Shown in pieces: positions 22,926-34,460 of a stretch of 64,000 bases of DNA; the stretch's first letter is position 1; each line of letters starts with the position of its first letter. Below the pieces are notes generated by a model. The model was not told the DNA's origin, searched no databases, and saw only the letters and a list, made by a program, of their open reading frames with translations. The position numbers and the translations under genes are program-made. The stretch is from Apiotrichum sp. Y4204 (Eukaryota; Basidiomycota; Tremellomycetes; Trichosporonales; Trichosporonaceae): positions 1 through 64,000 of the forward strand of contig JAMYHL010000012.1 of assembly GCA_025531455.1 (NCBI GenBank), read 5' to 3'.

Positions 22926-25900
22926 ATGTCCGTCTACACGCCGTTTCAGCTCGTGCACGCGCACCTCCCGCTGCTCCCTACTGCACCTGGTCCAGTGGCT
23001 GAGGTGTCTGTTCCTTCGGACCGGCCGTTCTCCTACACGGACGAAGCGTATACCTCGCCATTGCATCCGGACCACGCCGTGAGCGCGGCTTTCGACTCCC
23101 GGACAGCGACTCTCGCCCGCACGGTGTATAACGGATACGCTCTCGAGCTGCGGTCGCTCTCGCCGATTCTCAACAAGGGAAAGAGCGTCCACGACCCGAC
23201 CATCATCCGCATCCTCTTTCCCGATCAGCTGCGGCCGCTCGAGGAAGGCTGCGTGATTCCCTCATTTGGTTCGCGCGAACTCGTCGTTATTGTCCTCTCC
23301 ACGGAGAACATCATTTACCGCTTCACATTCCCGCTCGGTCTGTTTGTTGACCGCGGAGACCGTATCCAGTTTACGCCCCGGGAGGACGAGTGGGTCGAGC
23401 AGTGGCAGATTGATGCCGACCTCATTGCCTCTGCTGGCGGTATCGGCTCGTGGGCTGTGGCCGACGAGGACACGGTCGCGTTGGGATGTGCCGATGGCGG
23501 CATCATCCGTGTTGTCCGCGACGCAGACTCGAAGCCTGGTGAGTGAGGCTAAAGTAGTAGGAGCTGACGGGACAGAGCTGCCGTTCTGGGTTGAGTCGCA
23601 CCACCGCGGGACCTCAAGATTGCGCTTCTTCTCGCGCGCAGCGGACGAGCTCATCACGTCGATTGCGCAGTTCAACTATGAGGACCAGCTCTCGGTGCTG
23701 TACACTTACTCGCGGGACTCGAAGCTGCGGACATGGTCGTCGATGACGGGCAACTGTCTGAAATCGGTGGACGTCCGCATCGGCGACGGGCAGCAGCAGC
23801 TCACAAACTCGCAGCGCAGTGTGTCGTCACCGCGGACGCCCATGCTGCCGACCGACACGTCAGCTTCGGCGATTCGCGTTGTCGCCCATCCTAACCCCTC
23901 TTCTCGGTGCTCGCATGTCGTCGTCGTCTTCGTGCCGTCTCCGTACGACCCTACGGTGCCAGGCACTTTTGTGTTCTACCGCGCGTCCAACACCCCGCAT
24001 GGCGTCAACGACCTCGAGTTTGCGGGCATCCGTTCGGGATCCCTGGACATGGCCGGCAGCCAGCTGCGTGGGTTCGACATTGTCCCTCCGACGCGGACAG
24101 ACGCGGTGGACGGCTGGCGTCTCTGGGCAGTATGGGACCTCAAGGGCTCGCTTGCCGCCGAGAGCATCCAGGTGAACGACATACTACAGTTCACGACCTA
24201 TCTTGAGCCGCAGGTCCGCCCGGCAATGGTGTTTGACTGGCAGCAGGCCGTGCTGGACAACCCCACCAAGCGCTTCGACAATACCTACTTTGACAACCTC
24301 ATCGACCTTGAGGCTGCCGACCCGATGAACCCGCACGACAATGAGGACATTACAATCCAGTTCATCAGCCATCTCTTTGCTCCCGGACGCTTCTCCACTC
24401 TCACATTGACGACTGCTCTTGATGACTACATCGACCAGCTTCCACCCGCCAACCAGGTCAAATTGGAGACGAGCGTCTACCCCTCTCTCTCGAGCCGTTT
24501 CCGCGCTGCCGTTGGTTCGGCGCTCAAGATGGAGGTCTCGACACAGACTGGTGCTCCGGAAGTGGTCAAGTTCCGCAAGGACCTTAAGCAGCAGTGGCAG
24601 GGTGTGTGGGCCCGCGTTCGTGAGCTCGACAAGCAGGCACGGTGGCCTGTGGCTACCGCAACCGTCAACGGCCAGCTCCTCATTCTCGATCGCGACGGTG
24701 CCTCCGCTCCTGTTGAAGAAGACACCCCAGGCGTGCTGGTTCAGCTCGGCAAGTCTACGGACCAAGCGACCGAGTTCCAGAGCCTGCCCGAGGGCTCCCT
24801 CCGCGTAACCTATCCCGGTCTCGCCCCGCCCCAGTCTCGTCGCGCACTGACTGCGCTGGCTGTTGCTGGCGAGGGTCTGTCGGCAATACTTGACAGCAAC
24901 GAGGTGGAGACGAGCACGGGTTCGGCTCTTGACGCGCTGATAGACACGCTTGATGGAGAGCTCGCGTCGGGATTCCAGGAGCCTGTGGAGATTATCGGCG
25001 GCAGACTGTGGGAGGGCGTTGAGCCGTTTGTGGGAGATAACGAGCGTTCCTCTCTTGACCGCGCGCTGGCAGAGTCGTTTTCAGTGGCCAGCACATTGTC
25101 CGACGCACTGGACATTCTCGCTTCCACTCCCGAGGCTGCCTCCAGCGATAAGATGACTGAGAATGCTGTCTTCTCCGGCTTTGGCAACGCGCTTCTTACT
25201 TCGACTATAACGGCAATCATCGCATCACGCTTCGCCTTTGCGCGCGACATTCTCCTTGTCGGCCTGTACCACCTTTCGCTCTCCGATGAGGTGGATGACG
25301 ACTTTATCGAGGTACTCGCACGCACGTTTGTCTCGTACCATCGGTACCGCGTGCTGCAGTGGTTGGCCGAGCAGACGGGCGAGGACGCTGTCGAGCGCAC
25401 GCGTGCCCGCCGCATCGCCAAGCGTTTGCGCGGCAAGGACGACCTGTTTGCCGACTTTGACGCCTTAAAGATGCGTGAGGGCGACGATGAGATCGCTGAC
25501 GGGGATGGGTACAGCACAGCGTACTCGCTCCTTCACTCGCTGCTCGCCCGCGTGCTGCAGGGCGATGTGTCTGTGGGCGTCGACACTGTCACGTGCCTCT
25601 TCGACACTGCGTGCGCGTTCCTCGCCGAGCTCGATGTTCTCCAGGCTGACCAGACCGATATCGAACCGACCGCCAACGACATCCGCCTCGCGTATGCCGT
25701 TCTCGCAGATGGACACTCCACCGCCGCTCGGGACATGACCGAGCTGTACCCCCTTTCCTCCGGCCTCGCGTTCGTGCGCGGCCGCGCTCTCCTTGAAGTC
25801 GGCGAGATCGAGGAAGGTGTGCGCCATCTGGAGCTCGCAGCTGTTGGTGTTCGAGGTGAGTTGACGATTTGACATTCAACAACTGACTTCCAGACGGATC

Positions 25901-27433
25901 TCTGGCGTGCATTTTGCCCACCTGCACGGGGAAGAAGGGGCTGGGCGAGTATTATCGCCGCATCATGGCCGTCGTCGACGAGCACGGCCTCGAGGCCCCT
26001 GTCGCGCGCTTCGGCAACCTCGCACTGCAGACCATTGAGAACGGAGACCCTTCCACGCGGGATATCTGGACGCGGGTGTTCCTCGCATACATCACCCTGG
26101 GGCAGTATGAGGACGCGTACGCGACACTGACCATGGCGCCATTCCATGACATGTGAGTTGTATGTCCTGCCCATTAACTGACATCAGAAAACGCGATCTT
26201 CTCGGGCAGCTCATCTCGGCGATGTGCGAGGCGCACGAGGTGGGACGTCTTGTGTCGCTTGGGTTCATAGGCTTCCAGCGGGATGTGGAGGAGCGCCTCA
26301 ACTTCAAGGCGCGCAACTCGGACCCACTCCGCACGCCAAACTACTACAAGGTGCTGTACAGCTGGCACATTTCGCGCGGCGACTACCGCTCAGCCGGCGA
26401 GATCATGTACGCGCAGGGCCAGCGCTTCGCCGAAGCGTCTTCCGCCAAAGCGTCGCACTACGAGCTGTCGGCCATGCGCGCGCAGAGCTACCTCGCGGCG
26501 ATCAATGCGCTGTCGCTTGTGGAGAAGCGCAATGCGTGGATCTCGGTAAATGTCAACCCCGAGTCCATCAGGGTGAGTCCTTGTCGCGTGATGCCAACAT
26601 TATACTCACACGACCAGAGCCAGAAGCGTCGCAAGGTGACGACCTACATCCCCGAGGACGAGTTCTCCCCGGACGTCCAGGCGGTAAACATCATCACGCT
26701 CCAGGACATGCGGGCAGAGTACACTGCGGTCCTCTCCCAGCTCCGCCTCTCGCAGCACATCCAGAACCTGCATGCGCACGGCGTTTCGCTGTCGCCCGAC
26801 GAGGTCGTCGGCTTCTTCACCCAGCGTAGCATGTTTGACGAGGCGCAGTCCTCGGCAGCGACAATGGGCGTAGACATGACCGACCTGTTCACGGTGCTCG
26901 CGACGCGGTGCGTCGAGCTCGCACGCGCACCAGGCGTCAAGCTCGACAACCCCTCCGCCGCCTTCCTCTCCCTCTCCCCAGTTACATCTCGCCTGCGCGG
27001 CCCGCCAGCCGCCCTCGCCCTGCGGTACCTACAGGTCGCGCTGGCGCGGCACGACTCGGCGGCCACACATTGGCGGTACCGCGTCGCTGTGGGCGACGCA
27101 TTCCTGCGCCTCAACGACGACATGCGCTCGGGCTGGCAGGTGCCCCCGTGGCTTGTCGAGGTAGAGATGGCGCGCGACCCCGAGGGCTGGATCTCGCGCG
27201 CGCTCGCCGCCGGCTGGGTCGCCGAGGCCCTCGGGTGGGCGGCCGACATGCTCCGCCACCAGCCGGCACCCGACCTCGTGCCCCGCAAACCCGAGGCCGT
27301 GGACGGCGCGTACAACCTCGTCGACCGCGTGCTCGCTGCTGCCGACAGCGAGGCCGAGTTGAAAGAGGCGGCCGAGACGCTCCGCGCAGAGGTGAAACGG
27401 CGTGTTGCCGGGCTCAAGAAGCGGGATCCCTAG
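22926..27433 (+). CDS. NUP120: Nucleoporin Nup120/Nup160 (Y-complex)
   Basis: Five exons (22926-23538, 23576-25855, 25894-26152, 26188-26572, 26618-27433) sum to 1450 codons plus stop. The N-terminal beta-propeller includes ELVVIVLSTENIIYRFTFPLG, DTVALGCADGGIIRVV and DQLSVLYTYSRDSKLRTWS with GNCLKSVDV, the Nup160-type repeat in which a WD-like strand precedes 'tG.Clk'. A C-terminal helical stack contains the FLAYITLGQYEDAYATL and NYYKVLYSWHISRGDYRSAGEIMY segments. The protein belongs to the outer-ring Y-complex scaffold at the nuclear pore. The 45-nt intron at 26573-26617 is a multiple of three with no stop, so unspliced reading adds 15 residues. Length is near the upper end of the family (about 1040-1450). 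Confidence 0.92.
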
Positions 27434-27833
27434 AGAAGGAACCCATATCCAAAACCATTGCGTTGCGTACACAACGCCGAACCATACGCCATACAGCATC
27501 GTATACCCGTAGTTCTTGTCTGCATGATCATTATTGACCGACTGTCGTTGCGAATTGCTTGCATCTCATCTCGGCACTACTTTTTTTCTCTAGGACTAGC
27601 GGCTGGGAGGGAAATGGGTGGCTATCGCATTACCGGGAATTTGAGACGTGTATATGACAGTCATGTCCATGAGGTGCGAGGTGCACGGGGGATATTGTAT
27701 GTGAAGGGGACGAGTCCATGAAGATGATCGTTAAGAAAGGTATACAGCGCGGGGAGCGCGAAACGGCAGTGGGTTAGCCCGGCCACATCCCGCGGCGAAA
27801 TCTAGTGCAGCGGGGTGCAACCTATCAAGCCGC
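27434..27833. other. Convergent intergenic region, no gene seen
   Basis: 400 bp between the Nup120 and tetraspanin stops. AT-richer than the surrounding coding sequence, consistent with 3' UTRs and polyadenylation sites. Confidence 0.5.
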
Positions 27834-29529
27834 CTAGTGGCCCCAGCCTTGGTTGGTCTGCTGGTTGGTGTTGTAGGTTGCCTGCGTGTCGTAGCCAGCA
27901 TAGTTGTTGTGGTTGCTCGCCGAGCCATAGTTGGAATGGCTGTTGGCCGAGCCGTTGTCATCGTCGTACCGCTGTGCCATGTTGTCGCCGAACGGCGAGG
28001 CGTAGTTTGGCGTCGACGAGGACGCAAGGCGGGAAGTCGGGGACGCAGCGTTGCCGTGCCCGGCCGACGAGCCGCCGACAATGGATCCGCGGCGGGAGCC
28101 GGCACGGGAGCCGGCGCGGGAGCCCGCACGCGATCCGGGGCGCGAGTCGAGGTGGAGCGACGAGCGCGAGACGGCCTCGGCGGCCACCTCCGGGCCGTAC
28201 TGGGCGGCAATCTGGCTGGCATAGTCGTTCATAATGACAGCCATCGAGTCGAGGTCCAGACGGTAGCGCTTGGGAGTGAGACCCTTGCCGAAACGGTACG
28301 TGACGTGGTTGGAGCAGAGAAGACCGGCAAGTATGATGAGAATGTGCGGGCCGACGAGCGAGAAGGCGACAGTGTACCATTTCTGGAGGACCTTACGCTC
28401 GAGCTTGAGGTACTTGTTCTTGCAGCCATCGGCGACGGAACGCGGGTAGCAGAGGGGCGAGACGACGGCCTCAATGGTGGGGCTAAAGTAACCGCAGCAG
28501 CGGAGAGCGTCCTGGATACGCAGACGTCCAATGGTGCCGAGCTGGCGCGACCACTGGAGGTTGATCTTGCCCTCCAGGTTGAACGTCTTCTTCTTGTACG
28601 CAATGTAGCCGGGGGCGACAATGAACGCGAGGCATGCCCAAAGAAGCACAGTGTAGACCGCCAAGAACGGGCGGTAGTTGAGAAGAAGACCTGAGAATCC
28701 GAGCAACGCGGTGAAGACCATGAGGGCACCGCCAATTGTGGAGACTGGAATTAGTTATACAGGACACGCCGGATGCTGCGGTACTCACGAATCAGCTCCG
28801 TCCGGTTACCGACACGGATGACGTCCGACTGGTAAAAGACGTTGATCCAGACGAGGATGCACGAGACGAGGCCGGCCATGGCATAGCAGAAGAGCTGGGG
28901 TCAGTACATTTTGCGACTTCTACACTCACGACGGAGTTGGCCACAAAGAGGATCCACTTGAAGCGGTTCCATCGCAGCTTGGGCTTGTGCTTGGCCTTGA
29001 GACCGCCCTTTCCGAGCTCGAAAACGAGGCCATCGTCATCGTCGACGGTACCGGAGGCACCCATGCGCTGAGCGTTGGCCGCAAACGCATCACGGCCACC
29101 ACCCTGCTTGGCGCGGCGGTGTGCCCAGTCGCCCTGGGAGTGGAGCTTTGTGAACTTTGTGGGGACATAGTTGATGGATAGCGATGCGGGGCGGTTCTCC
29201 TTGTTCCTTGCGCGGAGGTCTGCGAGGTCCGAGTACGAGCCAGTGCGGGAGCCCGAGTCGTTGGACGACTGCCCGCTGCCGGCGACGCCGTCCGAGAAGG
29301 GGAGGCTCGGGGGGAGGAGCAGGTCGTCAGTGTAGCGGACCTCTTGCATCTGGCCAGGGTTTCCGTGGTGCGACGACGACATGGCGTGGTTGTCGCTCGA
29401 GGGCGTCGAGGAGCGGTATTCCTCGTTGGAATACGACGAGTGTTGCGAGGTGCGTTCGTTGCGGTACGCAGGCTGTCCTCGCCCAGTGGCACGCTGCGCG
29501 AGATTGTAGAGCTTTCCGCCAGGGGCCAT
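27834..29529 (-). CDS. Basidiomycete tetraspanin (Tsp2/Tsp3-like)
   Basis: The ATG at 29529 gives MAPGGKLYNLAQRATGRG, a Ser/Asn-rich cytosolic leader of about 190 residues, then FKWILFVANSV as TM1. LFCYAMAGLVSCILVWINVFY is TM2 and LMVFTALLGFSGLLLN with FLAVYTVLLWACLAFIVAPGYIAY forms TM3. A large extracellular loop follows with RIQDALRCCGYFSP, where CCG is the tetraspanin signature, plus further Cys in SPLCYP and DGCKNKY. TM4 is VAFSLVGPHILIILAGLLC. The C-terminal tail is long and disordered, with four tandem GSR/AGSR units and Asn/Gln/Tyr-rich sequence. Tetraspanins organise membrane microdomains. I chose the second ATG of the open frame because the upstream residues are not tetraspanin-like. 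Two short introns are present. Confidence 0.85.
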
Positions 29530-31060
29530 TGGGGGGAGGTGGATGCTGGGGAGGCGATGCGAAGCGAGGCGGAAGGTCAAGCCGGAGAGTAGTGCGGAGC
29601 TAGGCTGGGGCTACCTGAGACGGGAGCGGGCAAAGACTGCGCAGATGGACGGACGGACGATGTGTGGTGTAGTAGACTGGGAACGAAGGCGTGGGCTGGG
29701 CGTGTGTGCGTAAGGCGTGCGTTAAAAGGTGAGGAAGCGATGAGGGATGAAGGAGACGAGGGTTGGTGGGGAACCTGGAAGAGAAAAGAGGTGGCGAGTA
29801 AAACCGGAAAGGCTCAACGAGGAAAGAAGGCACAGTTGGGGAATAAAAGGAATGAGGGAAGAGGCGGGTCGACGGCGATGTGTATAGCGTAGCGGACACC
29901 AAACGGATGAGGATAAGGATGAGAATGAAGATGGAGGGGTGATGAGGATGAGGATGAGAGTTGTGATGGAGTAGAAAGAGTGCAAAGTGGTCGTGGGACG
30001 TGTTTGACACACAAAGTGTGAGTGTGAGTGTGAGTGTGCAAGCGAGCAAAAGGAGAGAGGAGACAGGAGAAAGGGAACGAACAGGGTGTATGTGTAATGT
30101 GCCTGAATCTGTCAGACCCGTCTGGCGGCGAGGTGGACAAGCAATGGGACTGATAACTACGGTTTGCATGCATCAATCACCCCCACTCTCTTTGCATTCA
30201 TCATCGCAGCACGTTTGCTCGCTACCTATCATGCTCTGAGCAACGTGCTGCATGATCCATGATGAGCAAAGGCGGTGCTTCGTGGCATGGGTTGAACACA
30301 TCCCGGTGATTTCCTCCCATCGTTTTTCACGCTCCTCCTTGTTAGTCGTGCTATCTCTTACTCTCTCTCTTCTGCCCCTGAGGAGACAAGGTTTGCATTT
30401 TTTCTTCCTCTCTCTCCAGCCACTTGCAGCATCACACTCACCACAGACATTACCCGCCATCCTCAGCTCTAACTGCTCTACTGACTTTGGCTCTGCATAC
30501 CCGCGTCGAGCACCTAGAAGTGTGTGCTGACCATCACTTACAGACTTCTAGATACATGAACGCTGGTCAGTGATGACGCCAAAACCAGCGCCGCCATCCC
30601 CATATCACAGCTCCGCCTGCTCGCGTCCCGTGATCGACAGAACAAGGTGCCGGCAGTCGGACCCTTTGCTCGCGGCGCAGCGTGCAGCGCATGGCCTCGG
30701 CCTTTGTGCCCTCTTTGACATCTCCGTGGCTCGTGTCTCACCGGCGTCCCTATCCAGATGTCCTGACTGTCCTGCAACATGTCCTGTCCCACAGCCTCCA
30801 TCCCGCAGCCTGCCAAGGTCCTACCTTCACCCAAATAGCAGCACTCGGTCTCGGCACTGCTCATGCCAGCCAGCCCTTTGGCGGACGCCACGCCCTTTGT
30901 GCGTGCTATTTGTGGGATATCGGCCTCCGCACATCGATCTCCCAGTCATCCATACACGCCGGCGACCGGTTTCGGTCAATGATACAGAAGACATTGGAGA
31001 CACTACACGCTTCCATGCTTGCGAGCTACAACTTTGTACCAATACACGACCAACCGATCT
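29530..31060. promoter_or_regulatory. Long intergenic region upstream of the tetraspanin gene
   Basis: 1.5 kb. It contains purine-rich GATGAG-type simple sequence at about 29920-29965 and (GTGTGA)n at about 30016-30039, probably within the tetraspanin promoter or leader. Open frames at 30570-31133 lack motifs and splice support. Confidence 0.45.
30016..30039. repeat. GTGTGA hexamer microsatellite
   Basis: Nearly four tandem GTGTGA units in the tetraspanin upstream region. Confidence 0.8.
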
Positions 31061-32197
31061 CTATGCTCTCACGGCCCTTGTCCCGCGCCCCCCGTCAGAA
31101 TTGACACATGCAAGCGGGTTGAGTCCGACATAGTACACCCAGATCCAGTACACGGCGCCCCAGAAGGCCGCGAGAGGCCCGCCGAGTTGTCCCGGGAGGG
31201 TGAGCGGGGAGAGGGGGACGATGGGCGACGCTCGCAGTGGGGAGAGCACGCCGCGCATGAATGGTCGCCGCACGATGCGCGGGGATGACCGCGGCGATAG
31301 CCCGAGCGTCGCGACGCCCGGTGATGACCGCCCGTGCGGGGAATGGTGTGCCAGATGTCGCGGGAGCGCACTCGCTGGCGGACTTACCACTGGCGCTGGC
31401 GAGGAACAGGTATTCCGGTTGCGTTGCCGCAGTGAACGCGGGGTACACGGCCGCCCGCGCCCCAGCCCCTGCCGCGGTGCCGAGTCAGGTCGCAGCCCAC
31501 CAGGTGAGCCGACGTGCCGCGGGTGCGGGCGGTCGACAAACGTAATGCTCCGCCTGCGGCGCCGCGGGCTTCGCGGGGACCCCCATGCGGGCGTGATGGG
31601 CGCATCGGCGGCGGACACCGAGACGGCGTAGCGGAAATCGGCGTCCGAGAGGGCCGTCTCTGGCGTGTCGGGGTACGCGCTGAGCGGGGAGTACGTGCTG
31701 ATAGGCGAGTCGAGGGTGGGGAGGTTGATAGGCGAGGTGAGGAGTATGCTGTTCGGCGTCTCGCGGCGGGGGAAGGGCTGGGCGACGACGGGCGGGGTAT
31801 AGCGCTTTGGCACGTTGACGCGGAGGACGGGGCGGCTGGGTGATGCGGGGGGAGAGGCGGTGGGTGTCGTGGAAGTGGAAGTTTCCTTCCCCTTCTCCTC
31901 GTCGTCCTTGGCCATGGCCGCGGCGGTAGCGTGCGTTAGCGGCGGAAAGGTGAGCTCGGTGGGCGAGTCGAGGCAGATGTAGCTGGGGTGAGGGGTGAGG
32001 GGCGTGAGGAGGTCGGGCGAGTCGAGAGAGTTGAGCGAGTCGGAAGAGTCGAGCGAGTCGGGCGAGTCGGGGGGCGTGAGGGCCGCCCCGGGTGCAAGGG
32101 GGGTATTGACGCCCGGGGAGACTGGTGGGGGCACGGCACCGCCCTCGAGGAGGACCGCAGCGATACTCGGGCGCGGGGTCATGCGCGTGAATGACAT
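31061..32197 (-). CDS. Hypothetical Ser/Pro-rich protein with possible C-terminal membrane anchor
   Basis: A single open frame; I place the start at 32197 (MSFTRMTPRPSIAAVLLEGG) because the in-frame residues upstream look like leader sequence. The protein is about 378 residues, with SPDSLDSSDSLNSLDSPD-type acidic serine repeats and many SP/TP dipeptides, suggesting proline-directed phosphorylation. Arg-rich stretches follow. Near the C-terminus is a hydrophobic segment, LAAFWGAVYWIWVYYVGLN, then about 20 hydrophilic residues, which could be a tail anchor. I recognise no family. The open frame and Ser/Pro bias favour a real gene, but a hidden intron in the C-terminal half is possible. It is divergent from the SDR gene. 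Confidence 0.5.
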   Translation of the reverse strand: MSFTRMTPRPSIAAVLLEGGAVPPPVSPGVNTPLAPGAALTPPDSPDSLDSSDSLNSLDSPDLLTPLTPHPSYICLDSPTELTFPPLTHATAAAMAKDDEEKGKETSTSTTPTASPPASPSRPVLRVNVPKRYTPPVVAQPFPRRETPNSILLTSPINLPTLDSPISTYSPLSAYPDTPETALSDADFRYAVSVSAADAPITPAWGSPRSPRRRRRSITFVDRPHPRHVGSPGGLRPDSAPRQGLGRGRPCTPRSLRQRNRNTCSSPAPVVSPPASALPRHLAHHSPHGRSSPGVATLGLSPRSSPRIVRRPFMRGVLSPLRASPIVPLSPLTLPGQLGGPLAAFWGAVYWIWVYYVGLNPLACVNSDGGRGTRAVRA

Positions 32198-33261
32198 GCT
32201 AGCTGGGGTGAGTGTGAGTGCTGGAGAGGGCTGTGAAGGAGGTGAGCGTGAGCGGGGGCGTGAGGGATCGTGAGGAGTGAGCGTGTGGGGTGAGCGTAGG
32301 TGAGCGTGAGGGGACCAGCCAGTGGTCAAGGAGCGTGGGTTGAGTCGTCGCAGACGAGACTGGCACAGCCAGATGAGAAGTGGATGTGGGTGGGGGGAAC
32401 GTCGGGGATCGTAGAGTGTGGAGTATATATCTTGTTTCATTCATCAAGTCCTAGCCTGGCAGCATTGAGGTCAGCGGGTCATGATCGGAGAGTGCACTGT
32501 GTCCCGCCATCGTTTGTTGGCACGGCAGTGTCGGGCGATGCGGAGACGTGTGATTTCGGGAAAGAGTAATGAAGAACAGGAGGAGATAGGTCGGTATCAA
32601 CACTCGAGGAGTCGATACCGATGGCGATGCTGCACCGCGCACCGCTGTGCGCGCCCCTTGAGTGTCATGTCGCACGTCTCATGCGTCTTACTTTCCGAGT
32701 CCCCACCCAACCAAACGGGATACATACATGCATACAGCCCTCTGTGCGTCTAGACTGCGCCGGTGAATGTGACGGAGAAGAGATGCAGAGCATGCAGGGC
32801 AGTTCGGTACATGGACATGAAGTCGGATGGAAGACCTGGTGTAACCTGGTATCGGCAATGTAGATACCTGCTGCCCCCCAACTCTGTTCCATCTGTTCCG
32901 GGTCGGGTCGGCACAATCCACGATTCCATTCAAGCTGGCCGCTGGCCCGTCGCGCCCGTGGAGTATGGTTGCAAAGCAGAGCAGCATGCATCGTCTCCAC
33001 ATTCTCTACGCTCAACGCCTTGAGCAACGAATGTGCCCACCTCACACAGTAGAGAATGTTCCCACAGCCCCAGCATCAGCCGCGGTTATGACACACCGGC
33101 GGGCCAAGTGTCGTCATGGACATGGTAAACGAGGTCGGAAACGTCTCCCATGCCGCAACCGAGCCAGATGGGCACACGCAACGAGCACAAGTTGGGGCAC
33201 AACTTTGCATCGCGATACTTAACGGCCCGAAATCACTTGTACGACTGCCAACCCCACTCCA
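32198..33261. promoter_or_regulatory. Divergent intergenic region between hypothetical and SDR genes
   Basis: About 1.06 kb between outward-facing starts. No additional gene, tRNA or repeat is supported. Confidence 0.45.
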
Positions 33262-34132
33262 ATGTCACCCCCTATCGCAGTAATATTCGGCGCAGGCCCC
33301 GGGACCGGCGCCGCCCTCGCGTGAGCCCTCTCAAACACCTCACAGATCACTGACCGCAGGCGCGCGCTGGCCCCGACCCACCGCCTCCTGCTTCTATCGC
33401 GCTCGCTCCCCGGCTCCCTCCCGCGCCTCGGCCTAGATCTCCCCGACGACGCGGTCCTCGGCGCGGGGTACGATGCCAAGGCCAGCGCACAGAGCTTTGC
33501 CGCCGCGCTCAGCGCCGCGAAGGACAAATGGCCCGATTCGGCCGTTGATGTCGGTATCGTGCACGCGTCCGTCGCGTTTGCCCCCGGGCCGTTCTTGGAG
33601 AGAAAGGTCGACGAGCTGCGGAATAATCTCGAGACAACGTGAGTGGAGGCGTACTGTGCAATTAGGGCGTCTCTAATGCCCAGCACGCAGGCGTTCGACT
33701 TTGCACAGACGTTCATACCCGCGATGCTCCCTTCCGGGGGTACGCTGCTGTTTACGGGCGCGACAATGGCCGTGCGCGCGGGTGGCAACTTCTCGGCGAT
33801 GGCGCCTGGGGCATTTGCGCGGCGCGCGCTGGCGCAGTCCCTTGCGCGCGAGTTTGGCCCGCGGGGCATCCACGTGTGCCATGTCATTGTGGATGGGCTG
33901 ATTGCGACTGAGAACACGGCCAAGATGATGGGGCAGACTGCCGAGGGGGAGAGGCTTGATCCGAAGGATATCGCCCAGGTGAGAGGGACACGAGGAGCGG
34001 CGCTGATGACAGGTCTACCTCGACGTTATCCGCCAGCCGCGCTCGGCGTGGACGCAGGAACTTGATATCCGGTAGGTTGTGGTTTCTGCGCTGGGTTGTG
34101 CTGACTGCAGTCCTGCAATGGAGCAGTGGTAG
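33262..34132 (+). CDS. Short-chain dehydrogenase/reductase-fold protein lacking the catalytic Tyr/Lys
   Basis: Five exons (33262-33320, 33360-33638, 33684-33978, 34013-34071, 34111-34132) give 237 codons plus stop. The start MSPPIAVIFGAGPGTGAAL carries the GxGxGxG cofactor loop. GGTLLFTGATMAVRAGG corresponds to the strand holding the catalytic Ser region, followed by NFSAMAPGAFARRALAQSL, where related SDRs have a 'F..FasaKfalRaLaQS' segment. GIHVCHVIVDGLI and the terminal RQPRSAWTQELDIRPAMEQW fit the same SDR group. At the active site the usual Tyr is absent and the Lys position is Ala, so classical SDR catalysis looks unlikely. The terminal six residues come from a 22-nt last exon supported by homologous tails of the form 'saWTqElDlRPa.e.W'. 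Confidence 0.82.
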
Positions 34133-34460
34133 GCGCTGTGCTAGGTCGCGCTGAGCGCAGGAACTGGTATCGCTAGCCTCAGACCCGAGCGGGCGGGGAG
34201 ATTAGGACCGAATGCGCGTGATATATGTAGTCGACAATTCAGTAAGAGCAGAGCGTGGGCATAATCAGAAAAGAGAAGAATGCATACAGTTCAGTTGTGA
34301 GCATGAGGCAGAGGGTGACCGTGACAATCAGTACAATCAGTGCAGTCAGTCGCAACACAGTCGTCTGCAACACAACTAGCATTACACCTGCATCGCCACA
34401 AAGTGCACCACCTCTACCTTTATGATCTCCTCTCACTCGACCTCTCCCCTCATCTTCCCG
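34133..34460. other. Convergent intergenic region, no gene seen
   Basis: 328 bp between the SDR and HECT gene stops; 3' UTR only. Confidence 0.5.

Noticed and set aside
30570..31133. 187-codon plus-strand open frame
   Set aside because: Arg/Ser/Pro-rich sequence without domain or conserved pattern, partly antisense to the hypothetical gene at 31061.
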